Origin: Trema orientale
Lineage: Eukaryota; Streptophyta; Magnoliopsida; Rosales; Cannabaceae
Assembly (NCBI GenBank): GCA_002914845.1
Contig: JXTC01000062.1
Location: forward strand, 76,782-140,781
DNA: 64,000 nt
Direction: 5' to 3'
The position numbers and the translations under genes were made by a program. Position 1 is the first letter of the stretch, and every line of letters begins with the position of its first letter. Below are positions 1-13,000 of the stretch, in pieces. The notes under the pieces are model-generated. The model was not told the origin of the DNA, did not search any database, and worked only from the letters and a program-made list of their open reading frames with translations.

Positions 1-66
1 ACTAATATTAATTCATCGTTTTGGAATGGATATCTCACTACGTATATTGCAGAATCAGGTAATTAA
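1..66 (+). CDS. possible 3' end of a gene cut by the window edge
   Basis: Frame 1 is open from the first base to a TAA at 64-66, giving a 21-residue tail that ends in YIAESGN. The next 240 bases look like a 3' UTR, with an AATAAA-like signal near 304 in a TA-rich stretch. No family can be recognised from so short a tail, and a 21-codon open frame can arise by chance. This is an inference from position and the downstream signal only. Confidence 0.2.
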   Translation, partial: TNINSSFWNGYLTTYIAESGN

Positions 67-2039
67 AACTCAACAAGCTAGCTGGCAATTGCTTTGGGCC
101 AGGATATGCACTACTGCAGCTATTAATTAAGTGGGTACTCCTAAAGATGATTCAGTACTAGCTATAGCTCTCAATTAATTAGTAGTACTTGTCTGTACCT
201 GCAATCTTTTAAATGATCATTATTCAATGGTCGGTTTAATTTGTTTCAGTTAATTGTGTACTTATCTTGTGCTTCGTTTGAACACAACTGTGTTTCATAA
301 TGTAATAAATATATACATATAATTACGTATTTGTTAGTGTGGGGGTCTTCATTAATGAGTATTAATATATAGGGACAGCCTCAATGTATGTGCATGCTGA
401 TGAGACTAAATAAGTTGATTAATTAATAAAAACTTTCCAGGCGGAGATTACAATTAGTGTTACGTGTATGAGTGTTGATGTACTGATTAATCCTGAATCC
501 TATAACCGAAAATTTCAAGAATCAAGTAAAATGGTCACTTACTACTTACTAGACACTACAAAAGCAATGCAGGAGCCATGGACTCGGTCAACGCTGGCTT
601 GACCTCATCTGATACTGTACATATTCGTTTCTAAAAGAGCGCTGTTAATTATCCTGGGCGTGGGAATTTTTACGACCCATTTGTCATTTCTTTATTAGAC
701 AATGTTTACATTTATTAGGACCCATATACTCAGAAAAAATACTGACACAACTCACATAATGCGAATTGTGCTCAAATTCGGGATAAACAGCTTTTTTCTT
801 CTTATAAAATCTCTCTTTTTACAGGGCAACTTAGCGGGGGCCATGTTCTTACGTCTACACACGAGTGATCAATCATGAACCAAGCCGGTAAAATGTATGG
901 ATATAGTGTAAAAATTCTCAAAATTATTTTTTTTTTAGCATAAACCAATAAGCAAAAAGTCCAAATCTCATAAATCAACAACTTATTACAGACATTGTGA
1001 CTATATGAAATGGAGCTACTTGGTCAAACTAGAGAGAAATGGGGCTGCTTTTAGGGGGAATTGTGAAGAAAGAGAGAAAAGTTGGCAAAAAGTGAAAATA
1101 AATAAATAGATGAGCTTTATTTTTAGAACTAGTTAAAAATTGTACTTGCAATGCACGTGCGAGTTGCTTAGCTATGTTTTTGTCTTTTGAATATGTGAAG
1201 AAAAATGTAAATTTTTTATCTTTTTAAACTAGCTGAATTTAAATTATATCTATAGTAATTAGGTATATATATATAAGCAAACTACACTAAATTAATTTGG
1301 TATAAAATTTTGAGTATTTGACTAAATATTGAAAGGAATAATAACATTATTATTTCATATCTATATTTTTTTTTCCACTTCTGGTAATAATTATATTCTT
1401 ATGCATTTTCGGGAATATGGCTTATTTGGAAACTAATTAAAGCCTTCCCATAAGATAATTATAGATTTCTTGTATATTTAAATTCTTGATTATTTATGTT
1501 CACTGTCCTGAAGATGGAAAAGAAAAATCTTTATCGTAGATTGGATATGATTGTATAAATAAGAGATACTACTTAAAAAATGAATAAGTTGCGTTAACTT
1601 TTTATGTATCAATTATTGTTAATTGTATGAAGTTTTAACATGTGTTACACCAATTCAATATAAAAATACATATAAGTCGATATAAAGAAAAATGTTTGGA
1701 AAAATGAACATAGGCATTTATAAACCTTTATAGCTGGAGAAATGTTATACATGTCTATGTGAAAAAATAACAAAATTATAAAATAAATGACCGGAATTAA
1801 ATTGACGCACACGTCAAAATTAAGACTGAAAAGTGATGTCGATTCTTGTCGACAAAATTATATTGTATAAATTTCTTGTTGACCTATATACGACCAACTG
1901 TTAATTAAACTCCATACAGATCGATGTGTCACAAAAATTTTAAGCAATATAATTGTCAATTTACTTGGTTCTTTTAACTTAGTTTTACTTTATTAAGATA
2001 AATTAGCTTATTTATTGTTGTTTTTCATTTATTTACAAT
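67..2039. other. intergenic AT-rich DNA
   Basis: No coding frame of note, no tRNA and no clear transposon ends were seen. The sequence is AT-rich with poly-A and poly-T runs. Some of it near 900-1140 may be old repeat DNA, but no boundaries could be set. Confidence 0.5.
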
Positions 2040-3850
2040 AATTTGTTAAGTTTTTTTTATGAAATAATTGTTCTATATTTCATAATATGTGTTTTGGGGT
2101 TTTCCCAATTTTTAGAATTAATCCTAAGGTATGAATTAGTACTAATTAAGCATAAGATTACCGAGGCTTAAGCTAGTTCACCTAAACTATATGTTGTATG
2201 GAAGAAACGACGCTAGCTCAAGAAAACGATAAGAAGTGTAGCCTAGACTATATATCATTTGGAAGTTATTCTCTTCATATGCAAGTCACAAGCTTCGGAT
2301 ACAAGCTTTTCCACTTTTCTAGAGATTTCTAGAAACTTCTTACTTGCGCCTTAAGCCCTTGTAGCCTAAGAACTTGTAACCTAAGCACTTGTAATTACAA
2401 ATACTTCTACCTTAAGTACTTGTACACTAAGATAAGCTAGCTAACAAGAGGTTGACACCTCATTCCCTTATAGCCTAAGACCTCTTGTAATACAAGGTAT
2501 TATTTGCCTATAAATAAGGGTTATATACCCCATTTGTAAAACAACTATTCAATTCATTTTTCTCTTAATAGAAGCTCCATTTTTCTCTTAATTTTCTCTC
2601 TCTCAACTGGTCTCTCTCTCTCTCTTGCTCTATTTTCTTTTCATATTCTTCATCTACCCGAGGGCAAAAGCTTCTTCTTTTCTTTACTTCTCTTATCTTG
2701 GTGTTCATCTGAAACCACCAGCATCCTTTGTTTTCTTTTTAATCCGTGGTTGTATCATTATCACTTATCACCACCACCATTATCTCGTTATTGTTCCCCC
2801 ATGTTCTCACCATCATCACCTCTCGGTTCTCTCTCAATACCACAGCTGCAAGCACATATTTACACGGATTTGATCATTAAATGGTTACACACATCTATAT
2901 AAATTTATATGAGCACTTATATATATATTCTTGCATACTACTTTCATATTAGTGCGTTAATATAACTACCAGTCTACTTTATGATATTCTAATATTTTGG
3001 GCCTTAGTATCCATTCACTTATAACTTCATATTAATATATATGTCCTTACATCCATTCTTAAGCCTATTTACAGCTATCTATATATTATAGGCCCATTAT
3101 CCTTTTTCTATCATTTTTCATGCAAGTACTTTTATACCATCTTTTTCTACACACATTTTTCTAACTTATTTCACAATTTATTTTGTATGCAGGCTTTAAT
3201 ATTCGCACTTCAGTAATCCGTGGGTACCGAGCTACTCTCCTCGAATTCTGTGCTTGATCTGTGGCACAACTTTGAGATTTCGTGTTCTATCATTATCTTT
3301 TACTATCTATTTTATCTAACCTCTCATTGACTTCTAGTTGATATTATAGTCAGTTTATTCGCCTCCGTCAACTAGACCTCTTCATCATTATTGCATTATT
3401 ATATTATTGTTGTGTCGTAAGCCTGTTGTCTAGCAACCGCCTATGTACAAGGGTGCCGTGGGAAGTGTTGTTGCCTATTACAACTGCCTATCAGAACTTC
3501 GATACGTAGTGACAGTGTTGTGATAACACTTACGTCTTTATTATTATTACGTCATTATTATTATTATATCGGAAGTACGTTATCCCTGTAACCGCTAACG
3601 TGGTAAGGACACTATGGGAAGTGTCGTTTTCTATATGGACCGCCCATCAAGACTTCGACATGTAGACAGTGTTATGATAATTCTTATGCCTGTGCACACT
3701 AAGCGAATCATTTCCACAATCACCATCATAGCAAGAACGCCATGGGAAGTGTCTTTTTCTATTTCGATCGCCCACTGAGACTTCGACACATGGCACGTAT
3801 TGTAATGGCCATTTCTATATGCACTTTGTGATCTAACTTTAATCTCAATT
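2040..3850 (+). mobile_element. possible old LTR-type retroelement remnant (LTR plus leader), non-coding
   Basis: The layout resembles a plant LTR. A block at about 2345-2490 carries repeated short motifs of the form CCTAAG-N-ACTTGTA, as in a U3 enhancer. A TATA box (TATAAATA, 2509-2516) follows, then a CT-rich leader (2550-2630). Further on is a non-coding tract with three tandem units. No gag or pol coding was seen, so this is a fossil fragment or a non-autonomous element. Neither exact ends nor a target duplication could be found, so the family is uncertain; an ordinary promoter and leader of a lost gene is the alternative. Confidence 0.3.
3383..3830 (+). repeat. three degenerate tandem units of about 130-156 bp
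   Basis: A core reading roughly ATGGGAAGTGT, then CGCCCATCAAGACTTCGACA, then CAGTGTTGTGATAA recurs at about 3457, 3613 and 3744. The spacing is about 156 and 129 bases. The units are diverged but colinear, and TTATTATTA-rich spacers lie between the first two. They lie in the leader part of the LTR-like remnant and do not encode a conserved frame. Confidence 0.65.
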
Positions 3851-4332
3851 ATTCTTTACTTTATTTTAATTTATCACATGTCCCGTTAATTAATCCGAGC
3901 ACGAGGTCAAATCCCGAACAATATGTTTTGATAGAAAATTAATTAAATGTGTCAATTTTGTATCAAACTTGTCAACTTAATAAGTGAGTTTTGAGTCCTA
4001 ATACCCTTAATCAAAATGCATTTAACAAGCGGAAGAGAAAAATGAAAAAACAATTAAATAAATACAATAGCACCACTACAAGCTGAGTGTATTTGAGTAA
4101 CCAAAAAATCAAAATGCAAAACCCAACACATGGGCTCTTAACTGGGGACTTGATGTAGCTGAGAGATTGACACAACGAAAGAAAATGTAAAAATACTAAA
4201 TCAACCTTGACAAATAAATACATTATTCTATTATATTAATCTATAAAAAGATAAAATTAAATTGTCAAAAGTATAATAGAAAATATAAAAGAAAAAAGGT
4301 GAAGTAAGTCGTCGTCAGACCTGCTTCAACAC

Positions 4333-4410
4333 TCTTTTTAGTAGATACTATAGAAGTGAAAATTTTCTCTCTCTTTTTAGTAGATACTATAGAAGTGAAA
4401 ATTTTCTCTC
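4333..4410 (+). repeat. 39-bp perfect tandem duplication
   Basis: Two adjacent identical 39-bp units (4333-4371 and 4372-4410) each contain GTAGATACTATAGAAGTG followed by AAAATTTTCTCTC. The identity points to a recent slippage or duplication event. No gene is nearby. Confidence 0.85.
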
Positions 4411-4594
4411 TCTATTTAGAATTAGAAAAGTCATAAAATCTGCACCTAAAAAAATAATTTTGAGAATTAAAATTAAATAAATTATTTGGAATGAAAAGTG
4501 AATTGATTTCATACATTTCTCTTCTTTAAATTAATTTTTCAAAGAAATTATACAAATATTTTATCTTAGGAAAAAAAAATGCACCTACTATTTT

Positions 4595-5020
4595 AAGCTA
4601 TGTTTAGTAGGAAGGAAAATAGAGAGGAAGGAAAAAATTTGATAGTTAAGTGAAGAGAAATCGAAAAATTTGGTTGTTTGGTAAGAGGAAAAAAGGAAGA
4701 GAAATGAGGGGAGAGAAAAGTAGAAGGAAAAAAATTATGGGGTCCATTCAAATTTTTTTGAAGAAAAAATAGAAAGGAAAATATTTTGTTAGTGTATTGG
4801 TAAGTTAAATTATAAAATTACACTTGTACTTAATTTTAAATAATAATAATATTAAGAATAAAATTATCATTTTAATTAAACCAATTTTATTTTGTCTCTA
4901 CATATCAAATAATTATGAGGAAAAAATATTTTTCTTTTTATTCTCCAATCTCCACATTTTTTTTCCCATTTATTTTTTCCTTTCCTCTTATTTTTTTTCA
5001 TGTCTACCAAACATAGCCTT
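4595..5020. mobile_element. MITE-like inverted-repeat element
   Basis: The ends are imperfect inverted repeats: AAGCTATGTTTAGTAG on the left and CTACCAAACATAGCCTT on the right, the reverse complement of AAGGCTATGTTTGGTAG. The interior is purine-rich on the left half (GGAAGGAAA, AGAGAAATG) and pyrimidine-rich on the right half, so the whole could fold back. It has no coding capacity. A clear target duplication was not found, so the superfamily is open. It sits just upstream of the broken RECQL2 copy. Confidence 0.5.
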
Positions 5021-5069
5021 GATGGAGTATCTATTATTCTTTTTTTTTTTTTTAAGCAATAATGTAGTA

Positions 5070-8000
5070 CCTACTATTGCCAGCGGGCCTCTGTTCCTTC
5101 AGGCAAAAAGTACGTAAAATTAATCCCGACTAGTGAAGAAATAAAAGCAAGAAACCAAAGTCGGAGGTTTGAAAAAAAAAAAAAAAGAAAGAAANTGGAA
5201 GCCGAAGAGATACCAAACGTTCAAGTTGAGATTCAAGATGTTAAAAAGGTTCTTGCGCTTTGCCCCTTTCTCTGTCTCCCCCTCAATTGTTCAACACCTT
5301 TATTTATTTATTTATTTATTTATTTATTTTAATATGATCGGCATTTAAAACCATAATTTTATAGGGGAATTAGGAGTAATATGGAAGAAAGAAAAAGAAA
5401 ATATAATTCATGATTATGTGGCCCTGAGTTATAGCAGAGCTCAAATGGCGGAATAGAATGAGTGCTCATCGCTACAGCGTATAATACCCATTTCATCACT
5501 TATTTAGGGTACTGGGGCGAAAACCTTTAAATTTAAGCCCCAGTTAGACGACTAGATTCATAAATTTATTTTTATTATTAGTCTCTAGAATTTGGCAGAA
5601 GTAACGTTTTAATCCCTTTTGGTTAAACAAATGTTCTCTAAGGGTAAATATTAATTTAGTTTTGGAAGTTTAGGGTATAAAACGGGTCTCTGCAATGGTT
5701 TAGGACCATGAGTTTTACGACTTATATACAATATTTATGTCACCCATGACCATGAGTTTATTTATTTTTTCCTTTTGTTGAGGATTATGAATTCCAGGAG
5801 AAGAGTTTATGATTGTTTTCTAAATAAAATCCTTGATACCAATCTCTAATGTGGTGTTTTGGAATACCTGTAAACTTAAGTTATGCAGCTGAATAATTAT
5901 TTTTTGGGTTACTTGTCAGGAGTCGCATTTTTGCAGCCAATGGAGTCATGATTTTTGACCTGACTACGAAAACCTCGGTGTCCTGAAGACCAAATTTCAC
6001 AATTTTCCTATGATTGCTTTGGCCCTGAATGCCTTTTTTACCAAGATGAAGCATCCGGTTTATTATTTAATGTTTTAGTTAAGTTCATTACGTTTCCTAT
6101 ATTTCTTAGGCAACAACTACACAAAAGGTCTAAAACGATCTGATGAAATGAAGATGCTTCACCATCAGAAACGTGTTAAATTCATCAATGCAATTAATGG
6201 GCTAAATCTCTTCTATATGGTACTTAGATTTGTTCATAGTTTATGGATTTGGAATTCGTGAGCTGAAGTTTTTTAATTTTCAAAATTGTAGGAACGAGAA
6301 AAATCGTCAGTTGGCAAGGCGGTTATTGACGAAATTGCTTAACTATCATTCAAGAATTTAACTTAAATAATGAATCTGGGATAGTTTACTGCATCTCTAG
6401 AAAGGACTGAACAGGTTTGTGCAGGTTTGTGCTATTTCTTTAAAGTTTTTATTCCTTTGCTTACACTATTTTTGTTAAATGTTCGAACCTGAATACTTGT
6501 TTAAGTCTGTTTCTTGATTGTATCCGTATTGATACTTATTTAGGTCATAGTAAAGAGTCTTTGGGTATTCTTAGAAAGCATTGAGAATGCTAAACTAATA
6601 CTGTCATAACCTAGATAACTTAAATGCAACAAGTGATTAGACATCAAAATCCTAATCTTGATGTAAACAACGTTCAGATTTTAAGGCGACCCCGAGGATT
6701 GTGGGATAATTCCCAAATATTTTGCCTTTTAAAATGCTCTTACCCCAATAAAACTCAGAAATCAGCTTTCTTCAAAGCAGCATTTTCTTCAACTATACAC
6801 CTGAGTATTTGAACTCTAGAGTAATCTACAATGAACAATCCCTAAATTTCTTCTTCAACTCCAAGCCTTCAAACCACAAATTTAATTCTAGAAGCCATTA
6901 ATATGCATAGGCTTTGCTTACTAAGCTATCCTTTGTCACTTATATATGGTACCATCACGTTAATTCTGAAATTCATGATGGAAGGCCAATTGAGCAGTGG
7001 TTAATTTGGGTTACTTTTCAATACCCGTAAACAAATTAGAAACAAGTCAGGTCTTGGAATCTCTTTCCTAATGCAACACTATATAGATAAGTATATGCTT
7101 GTTTTATAATCTTATCTTATGTCACATGTATGTGCAACCATATCTATTTAATCCTGAATAAATTCACGAAAGAATTATATTGCAAAAACAGTGTTTGGGT
7201 TAGTGTTCATCCTAAAAGAACTCCTTAATGCAATCATAAGCCCTAAATCAACACATTTTTCATATCCTTTTTTTTCATCAATTGCTAATATAGCTTTTGA
7301 AATCCAAAATATGATTGTTGTTATTGAAATATGCACTTTCTTCCTTGCTGACAATCCTAACTTGCATTCTGAAGTTTGGTTTTTTTTCCCCTTATTCTCT
7401 GATGATGATGCCGAATCCCATTCAGATATGACAATTTTCTTTTCTTTCTATTCTTCAATCAAGAATTATTTGACAATCTTTCTACACCATAGCCTTTGCA
7501 GTCTATCCTTAAACCTTAATTAATCTATGCTGATCGTTGAAGCTCTGAGTTGCGGTACAACTGTTCACATAAAAATATAAGGCTTTGTTGAACGGTGATT
7601 TTGTAGTCAAAAATTGTAAATTCCCAGAAGCTGTCACTTTATATCGGCAATGCTTATTTGCATTATTTGATTTATTTATCACATACAAGAAAGAAGTGAA
7701 GAATTTTAGTGAAGGCCTCAGGGTTGGATGCTTGGTCATTTGTGGTTATCTTAAAGTTCCATCTACGTTTATAAGTAATTTTCTGATTTATTATTGGAAT
7801 TGACTGCTGAATGTTAGGAATTGCTGAAAATATGCGTGTTTTACTCCTATCCTAAAGGGGCTGCTACATTTAAAAAGTTTTAAGCGTCATCATAATATTA
7901 AAAGTTGCAGGTTGCAAAGGAGCTGCGTACAAGAGGAACTGTCAATGTATTGATTAGTATCTTGCAGGTATGGATGTGAATGCCAGTGAGAAAGTTCATA

Positions 8001-8215
8001 CGGATTAAGGTCATAATTAGGACACTTTGCAGGAAAGTCCCTTGTACGGGTTTGATCCATTGCTGGATGTGTCAATGTATGAAGTGAAGTGATGATAACT
8101 CTCATAAGACTGCTGCAGAGCATATTCTGCACCCTGAGTTTTATCAGAATATCAAAGCAGTAACATAGAGTCTAAGACCCGTAAAATGTGAAACAATGGG
8201 ATCTAAGTCATTGAG
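5070..8215 (+). pseudogene. RECQL2: broken partial duplicate of the RECQL2 helicase gene
   Basis: This is a non-processed copy of the gene at 23128-36133, with introns kept. Recognisable parts are exon 1 with its 5' flank (about 5150-5250), exon 5 (from 5920), exon 6 (from 6110), exon 7 (about 6292-6416) and exon 8 (from 7911), plus matching intron sequence out to about 8215. Exons 2-4 are missing by internal deletion, and so is everything after exon 8, which removes the Walker A motif, motif VI and the zinc-binding region. The remaining exons carry stops (for instance in the exon 7 relic, GCTTAACT in place of GCCGAATT) and length changes. Intron 7 is swollen by about 1.2 kb of unrelated DNA. 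The base at the position of the start-codon A (5195) is N. A host-gene relic; no product is expected. Confidence 0.9.
6617..7830 (+). other. unrelated insertion inside intron 7 of the RECQL2 pseudogene
   Basis: The intact gene has a 308-bp intron 7; the pseudogene has about 1.5 kb here. Homology stops after the shared tract GTCATAACCTAGATAAC and resumes at the tract TTTTACTCCTATCCTAAAGG. The inserted DNA is of unknown origin. A stretch near 7585-7690 reads as a helical peptide (KFPEAVTLYRQCL) reminiscent of one TPR unit. That resemblance is weak and no gene is called. No terminal repeats or target duplication were found. Confidence 0.6.
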
Positions 8216-9417
8216 GAAATCTTGAACGGTTGTATGCTTAAGGAAATACCTCCTATTCCTGTAGTTCGGGTTGTCTTTATATACTTTTACGATCTTTCAT
8301 TCTCCTCTTTTCTCGGTGAGTTAGCATTGGTGATGTAATAGGTGTTAGTTGAGGTCTTAAGGAGGTTATGGTTATAGCGTTCGCAAGTGTCAAAAGTAGT
8401 TTGTTTAGTGAAAATTTCTCGCCAGAAAAGAAAAGAAAATACTTGATCTCTGTGTAAATATAAGAAGAGAGCTAGTTCTTTGCTTGTTTGTGATAGTTGT
8501 AAGTGTTGGACTCTAAATGAAAAATAAAGAGAGTTCTGTTGCTATTCGACACAGAGAAGTCAGCTGGAAAGAAGAATATTCCTCCTGCTCGTCGATCATA
8601 CAAGTCGAGCCATAAATTGGAACGGGGAGGTGTGTTATGGAGCCATCAAATAATTAACATTCGTAATGTCAATACAGAAACCGGAAGGGGAAAAAAAAAA
8701 AAGTCATCAACCAACAAAATTACCTATTGGACAGCGGTGATACTGAGAAAGCTAGTGACGTTGTTAAGACTTTAGTAGTTTCATCTGGTAAAGTGAAGAA
8801 GATGATTAGGTAGTTTCGAAAATCAGAACTGGTATTTTTAGGGTTTGGAACTTGGATTTTAGAGGGAAAAAAATTATGAAAACAAAGTCAAAGAAAAATA
8901 AAAAGGAAAATAGTTTTCCTCCAACTAAATAGAACTTTATTTGAAGGAGTCTTTTTAGTCATATTAAATTTTTAGACAAAATGCATATGGGAATTAAAGT
9001 CTTAAGGACTTATTAACTTCGTACGGAACGGGCTTATTTTTGGACAGGACTTGTTGCGTAGCTTGGCCAATAAGAAAGCTTTTTACCTTATTTTAAGGAA
9101 GCTACCAGGACGAAAATGTGTCCATTTATGTCATGAAATCCAGAGAGAGAGAGAGAGAGAGACTAGTGTAACAACGAGCAAATATCGGGAGAAAATGGCT
9201 TTGTTATTGACTTGTGGTAGTGAGAGGCCGAGCGCACACCAAAATTCGCAATTATGAAATATGAATAGTTTAGGTCGTTTTCGATAATGAAGAACTAGAG
9301 CTTCTAGATTGACATTGACAGATAAAAGCTTGGTCTTGAAGCACATCTTTTCTTTAAGGCCAAACTACTTTAGAGTAAAGTAGACGGAGACATGATCTTA
9401 TCTTTTTCTTATTCTTT
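8216..9417. other. intergenic; a short coding-like relic at 8530-8835
   Basis: After RECQL2 homology ends, 8530-8775 keeps an open frame with basic residues (ARRSYKSSHKLERGG). A neighbouring frame gives DTEKASDVVKTLVVSSGKVK before a stop. The composition is coding-like but no family is recognised and the frame is interrupted, so it may be a gene relic. The rest shows no feature apart from an (AG)n run. Confidence 0.35.
9142..9162 (+). repeat. (AG)n microsatellite
   Basis: About ten AG units in a row in intergenic DNA. Confidence 0.9.
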
Positions 9418-9587
9418 GGGATGGCTACGGTAGGGGCGTCCCTACGCAGAGTCATGCCTTAATTATCGTTGGATGAGAATCTGTGGAGAATAACAGGAAT
9501 CTGTGGAGAATCTATTTATATACAGATTCTCATCCAACGATGAATAGACAGAGCCTACGTAGGAGCGCTTTTACGGTAGACGCGCCC
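9418..9587. mobile_element. palindromic MITE, copy 1 (170-bp subfamily)
   Basis: Long terminal inverted repeats include GGTAGGGGCGTCCCTACG on the left and CCTACGTAGGAGCG with TACGGTAGACGCGCCC on the right. The centre holds two ATCTGTGGAGAAT repeats. Copies 2-4 at 21272, 63368 and 63632 share the same arms. Copies 2-4 have exact 9-bp target duplications, which suggests Mutator-type mobilisation. This copy's flanks (TTATTCTTT and TATTTTATT) match only in part, as expected of an older insertion. Confidence 0.85.
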
Positions 9588-9884
9588 TATTTTATTAAAT
9601 GCATGATTTGGCCATTGACCTATTACGTTCATTATTTGAAGCAATGAATCTATTTTAGACTTTGGAGACAGTCAATCGTCACTGGTGACGTCTACTTTCT
9701 TCCTTTTTTTCCCCCTTTAAACAATGCATGTGTACACATTCTTTTCTGTTTTGGCAATCTTGTTCGTCTCTTGTTGACGAGGACGCGTCTTTCATTATTA
9801 TGTTCCCACTATAAAACAAAGTCTGACAATAGAACTGATTTCACGACCATATTCGCTTGTGATATAAATTAATATACAATACCG

Positions 9885-9890
9885 TTTATT
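9885..9890 (-). terminator. poly(A) signal candidate for the ABCB gene
   Basis: AATAAA on the - strand, about 165 bases past the ABCB stop codon. Canonical but not unique in such AT-rich DNA. Confidence 0.4.
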
Positions 9891-10055
9891 CTGTTCTTGA
9901 ATATGTAGATTTACAAGCGATGTAAAAGCACAACTACTTATGATTTCAATCATGTATATATGAAAAGAATTATTTATAATTTCTTCTTTGAAACTAATTT
10001 GAAAATTTTGCCTAACAAGATGTGAAATAGACCAAAAAAAATATAATAATAATAA

Positions 10056-13000
10056 CTATGAAGTGGAAGCACTCAGGTGAAGCGCAACTAGGGAGGCATA
10101 AAAGCCGTCCTTAATGTTAATGAGAGTTTCATGCTTCCCTTTCTCAACGATGACTCCATTCTTAACAACGGCAATAACGTCAGCGTTTTTAATTGTGGAG
10201 AGCCTATGTGCCACTACCACGGTTGTTCTGTTAACCATGACTCTGTCGAGTGCGTCTTGGACCACTCTTTCTGACTCGGCATCAAGAGCACTTGTCGCCT
10301 CGTCCAATAACAATATCTTTGGACTTTTCACTATTGCCCTTGCAATGGCCACCCTTTGCTTTTGACCTCCAGACAATTGTACTCCTCTTTCTCCCACCAC
10401 CGTATCATAACCCTGTCAATACTCACCAATCAGTACTCAATACTATGTTTTACTATATAGGATATGAGAATATGCTAAATGCACCATTTTTATACTATTT
10501 AATCTTAGCGTCAGAGTCGTATAAATTTCATTATGATTTGTTATTTTATTATAATATGAAATTGGATAATAGAATCCACGTCTCAAACAAACACTGAAAT
10601 TAAGAGAGTATAAAAAAAAAATAGTGCAAAAGAAAGTACATTTAGCAATACTCCTAATACACGAGCAAAATTTTTGACCAAACATAAAAATTAAAAAAAG
10701 CACACCTGTTGTAAGCTACTAATGAACTTGTGGGCATTCGCCAACTCCGACGCTGCCAAGATCTCAGCCTCAGTGGCATTCCCTTCCTTTCCATAGGCAA
10801 TGTTGGCACGAATGGTGTCGTTGAATAAAACAGGCTCTTGGCTCACCAGTCCCATCTGTTGCCTCAACCATTTGAGTTTCAACCTCTGAATTTCTACTCC
10901 ATCTAACGTTATGTGTCCCGAATCCGGATCATAAAATCTCTGTAATAAAGCTATGACTGTCGATTTCCCACTTCCGCTTTCTCCAACTAAGGCAACCGTC
11001 TAAAGCGAACAAAATAAACCTTAAGAAACTATTTGGAATTCAATACATTATTACTTCTACTAGTTATGTATTAAAAAAGTAGATTATTTACTTACCTTGC
11101 CAGAACGAATGGTTAAACAGAGGTCTCTAAAGATATGAATGTCTGGCCTTAATGGATACTTGAAGCTAACATGGCGTAGCTGAATCTCTCCCTTCACGTC
11201 ATCAATGGTCTCTCCAGACTCATCACTCGGGTCTATCTTTGACTTTCGGTCTATTATCGAGAATATAGAAGCAGCGGCAGTTTTGGCTTTGCTGGAATCA
11301 GGAGCGAATGAGCTTGACTGAGAAATTCCCACTGCTGCCATTGTCAAAGCAAAGAAAACCTGCAAAACACGTATCATATGTCACTTAGATAGGTCCTGGC
11401 CATTATAATAGTAATAAGACACATTTTCCTTTTGTTAAAGAATTTTTATACCAATTGGATATCATAATGGTCAAAGGATGATCACCTTGAAAACATCTGT
11501 AAACGTAGTTTTGCCATCCTTAACAAGTCTGGCTCCAGCGTAGAAACTCGTTGCATAGACACAAAATAGTAGAAGGAACGACACACCGAATCCTATACCA
11601 CTGATCAAGCCTTGCCTTATCCCCGTCCTCATAGGACCTTCACATTTCTTTTTGTACAATTGCATCACTTTCTCTTCCGCACAAAAAGAAGCAACAGTTC
11701 TTATGCTCCCTACTGCATCATTAGCCACTTGGCTTGCTTCCTCATACATCATCTGCAACCACGAGAATTTTCAAATTGTAATTTGCATCATGAAACGAAT
11801 AATTTCATTTTTAATATGACAATTATTATTGGTGTTAATTTGTTAATTATTTCTAGCAACTAAGGTGCAAAAGTAAAAAGATAGCATACCTTTGCATCTG
11901 CGCTAAACCCTTTCATGAACTTCACTTGAATGTATCCATTAATTCCAATCAGAGGAAGCATAACAAGGATGATAAATGCCAATTGCCAACTTGCAAGAAA
12001 AGCAATTAGCAATCCGGCAACTGCTGATGCAATGTTCTGAACAAGCTGACCAAGTGCATCCCCAACTAAGGCGCGTATTGTTGCTGCATCTGCAGATAAC
12101 CTTGCCCCAATGGCACCACTTGAGTGCTCCGGCTCATCAAACCATCCCACTTCCATGTGAACTACTTTCTCGAAACACATCAATCTTATGCGTTGGATTA
12201 ACTTGCTCCCAGCTACGGCAAAAAAGTAACCACGTGCAGGTATCACCACTAATGATACAATACCAAGAACCATAAACATTAATGCCCAAAACTCGGAATC
12301 CTTTTTCTGCTTGGGAGATGGTTCATAAAATACTTTTATCATACTGGAAATAAGAATACCAAAAAGTGGAAGTAAAACACCATTAATAATGGCAGCTATA
12401 GCTCCTATGAGAAGAACTGGTATTTCTGGCTTGTTGAGAGCAGCAAGACGACTGATTGGGACATTTGGAAGAGGTTTTTCTACTTGTTCAGGCGCTTCTG
12501 GATCGATCAATGTAGTATCATGGATGCCAGTAGGTAAGCCAAATGAAACAGAAAATGAATGGCGACTGCTATTTCCTGCTGATGATCCCCGACTTAAAGA
12601 TCGCACCATTGACACTTTTTGACTTGACTGTCTAAAAGATTCTTGAGTAATTTCTATTTTGTTTTGATCGCCTACAACATGTTCTGATTCCTTGTTCACT
12701 TCTTGCAATCGTATAAGCTGAGAATAAGCTCCATCAGGGTCATTGACCAATTCAGAATGTGAACCTGATCATCAAGTCACAACATGTTGTTAAGTGACAT
12801 AATTAATGGCCTTACAGAAAAGTTCATATATCCATTTTCGTACTAAATATCACTTTGAAATAACATTGTATTTTCAAAAATAAATAGTGTGTACGACTAA
12901 GTACCTTTTTCAACCATCTTTCCTCTGTGGATGACAGCGATCGTATCAGCATTCCTCACAGTGCTCAAACGATGCGCAACAACGACTGTAGTTCGGTTGA

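Noticed and set aside
5068-5078. Repeat of ACCTACTATT at 4583 and 5069 as a target duplication of the MITE at 4595
   Set aside because: It does not abut the inverted repeats on the right side, and the second copy lies in sequence that may belong to the RECQL2 duplication.
7191-7523. 110-residue open frame in the insertion within the RECQL2 relic
   Set aside because: Low-complexity, Phe/Ser/Ile-rich translation of T-rich DNA with no family signal.
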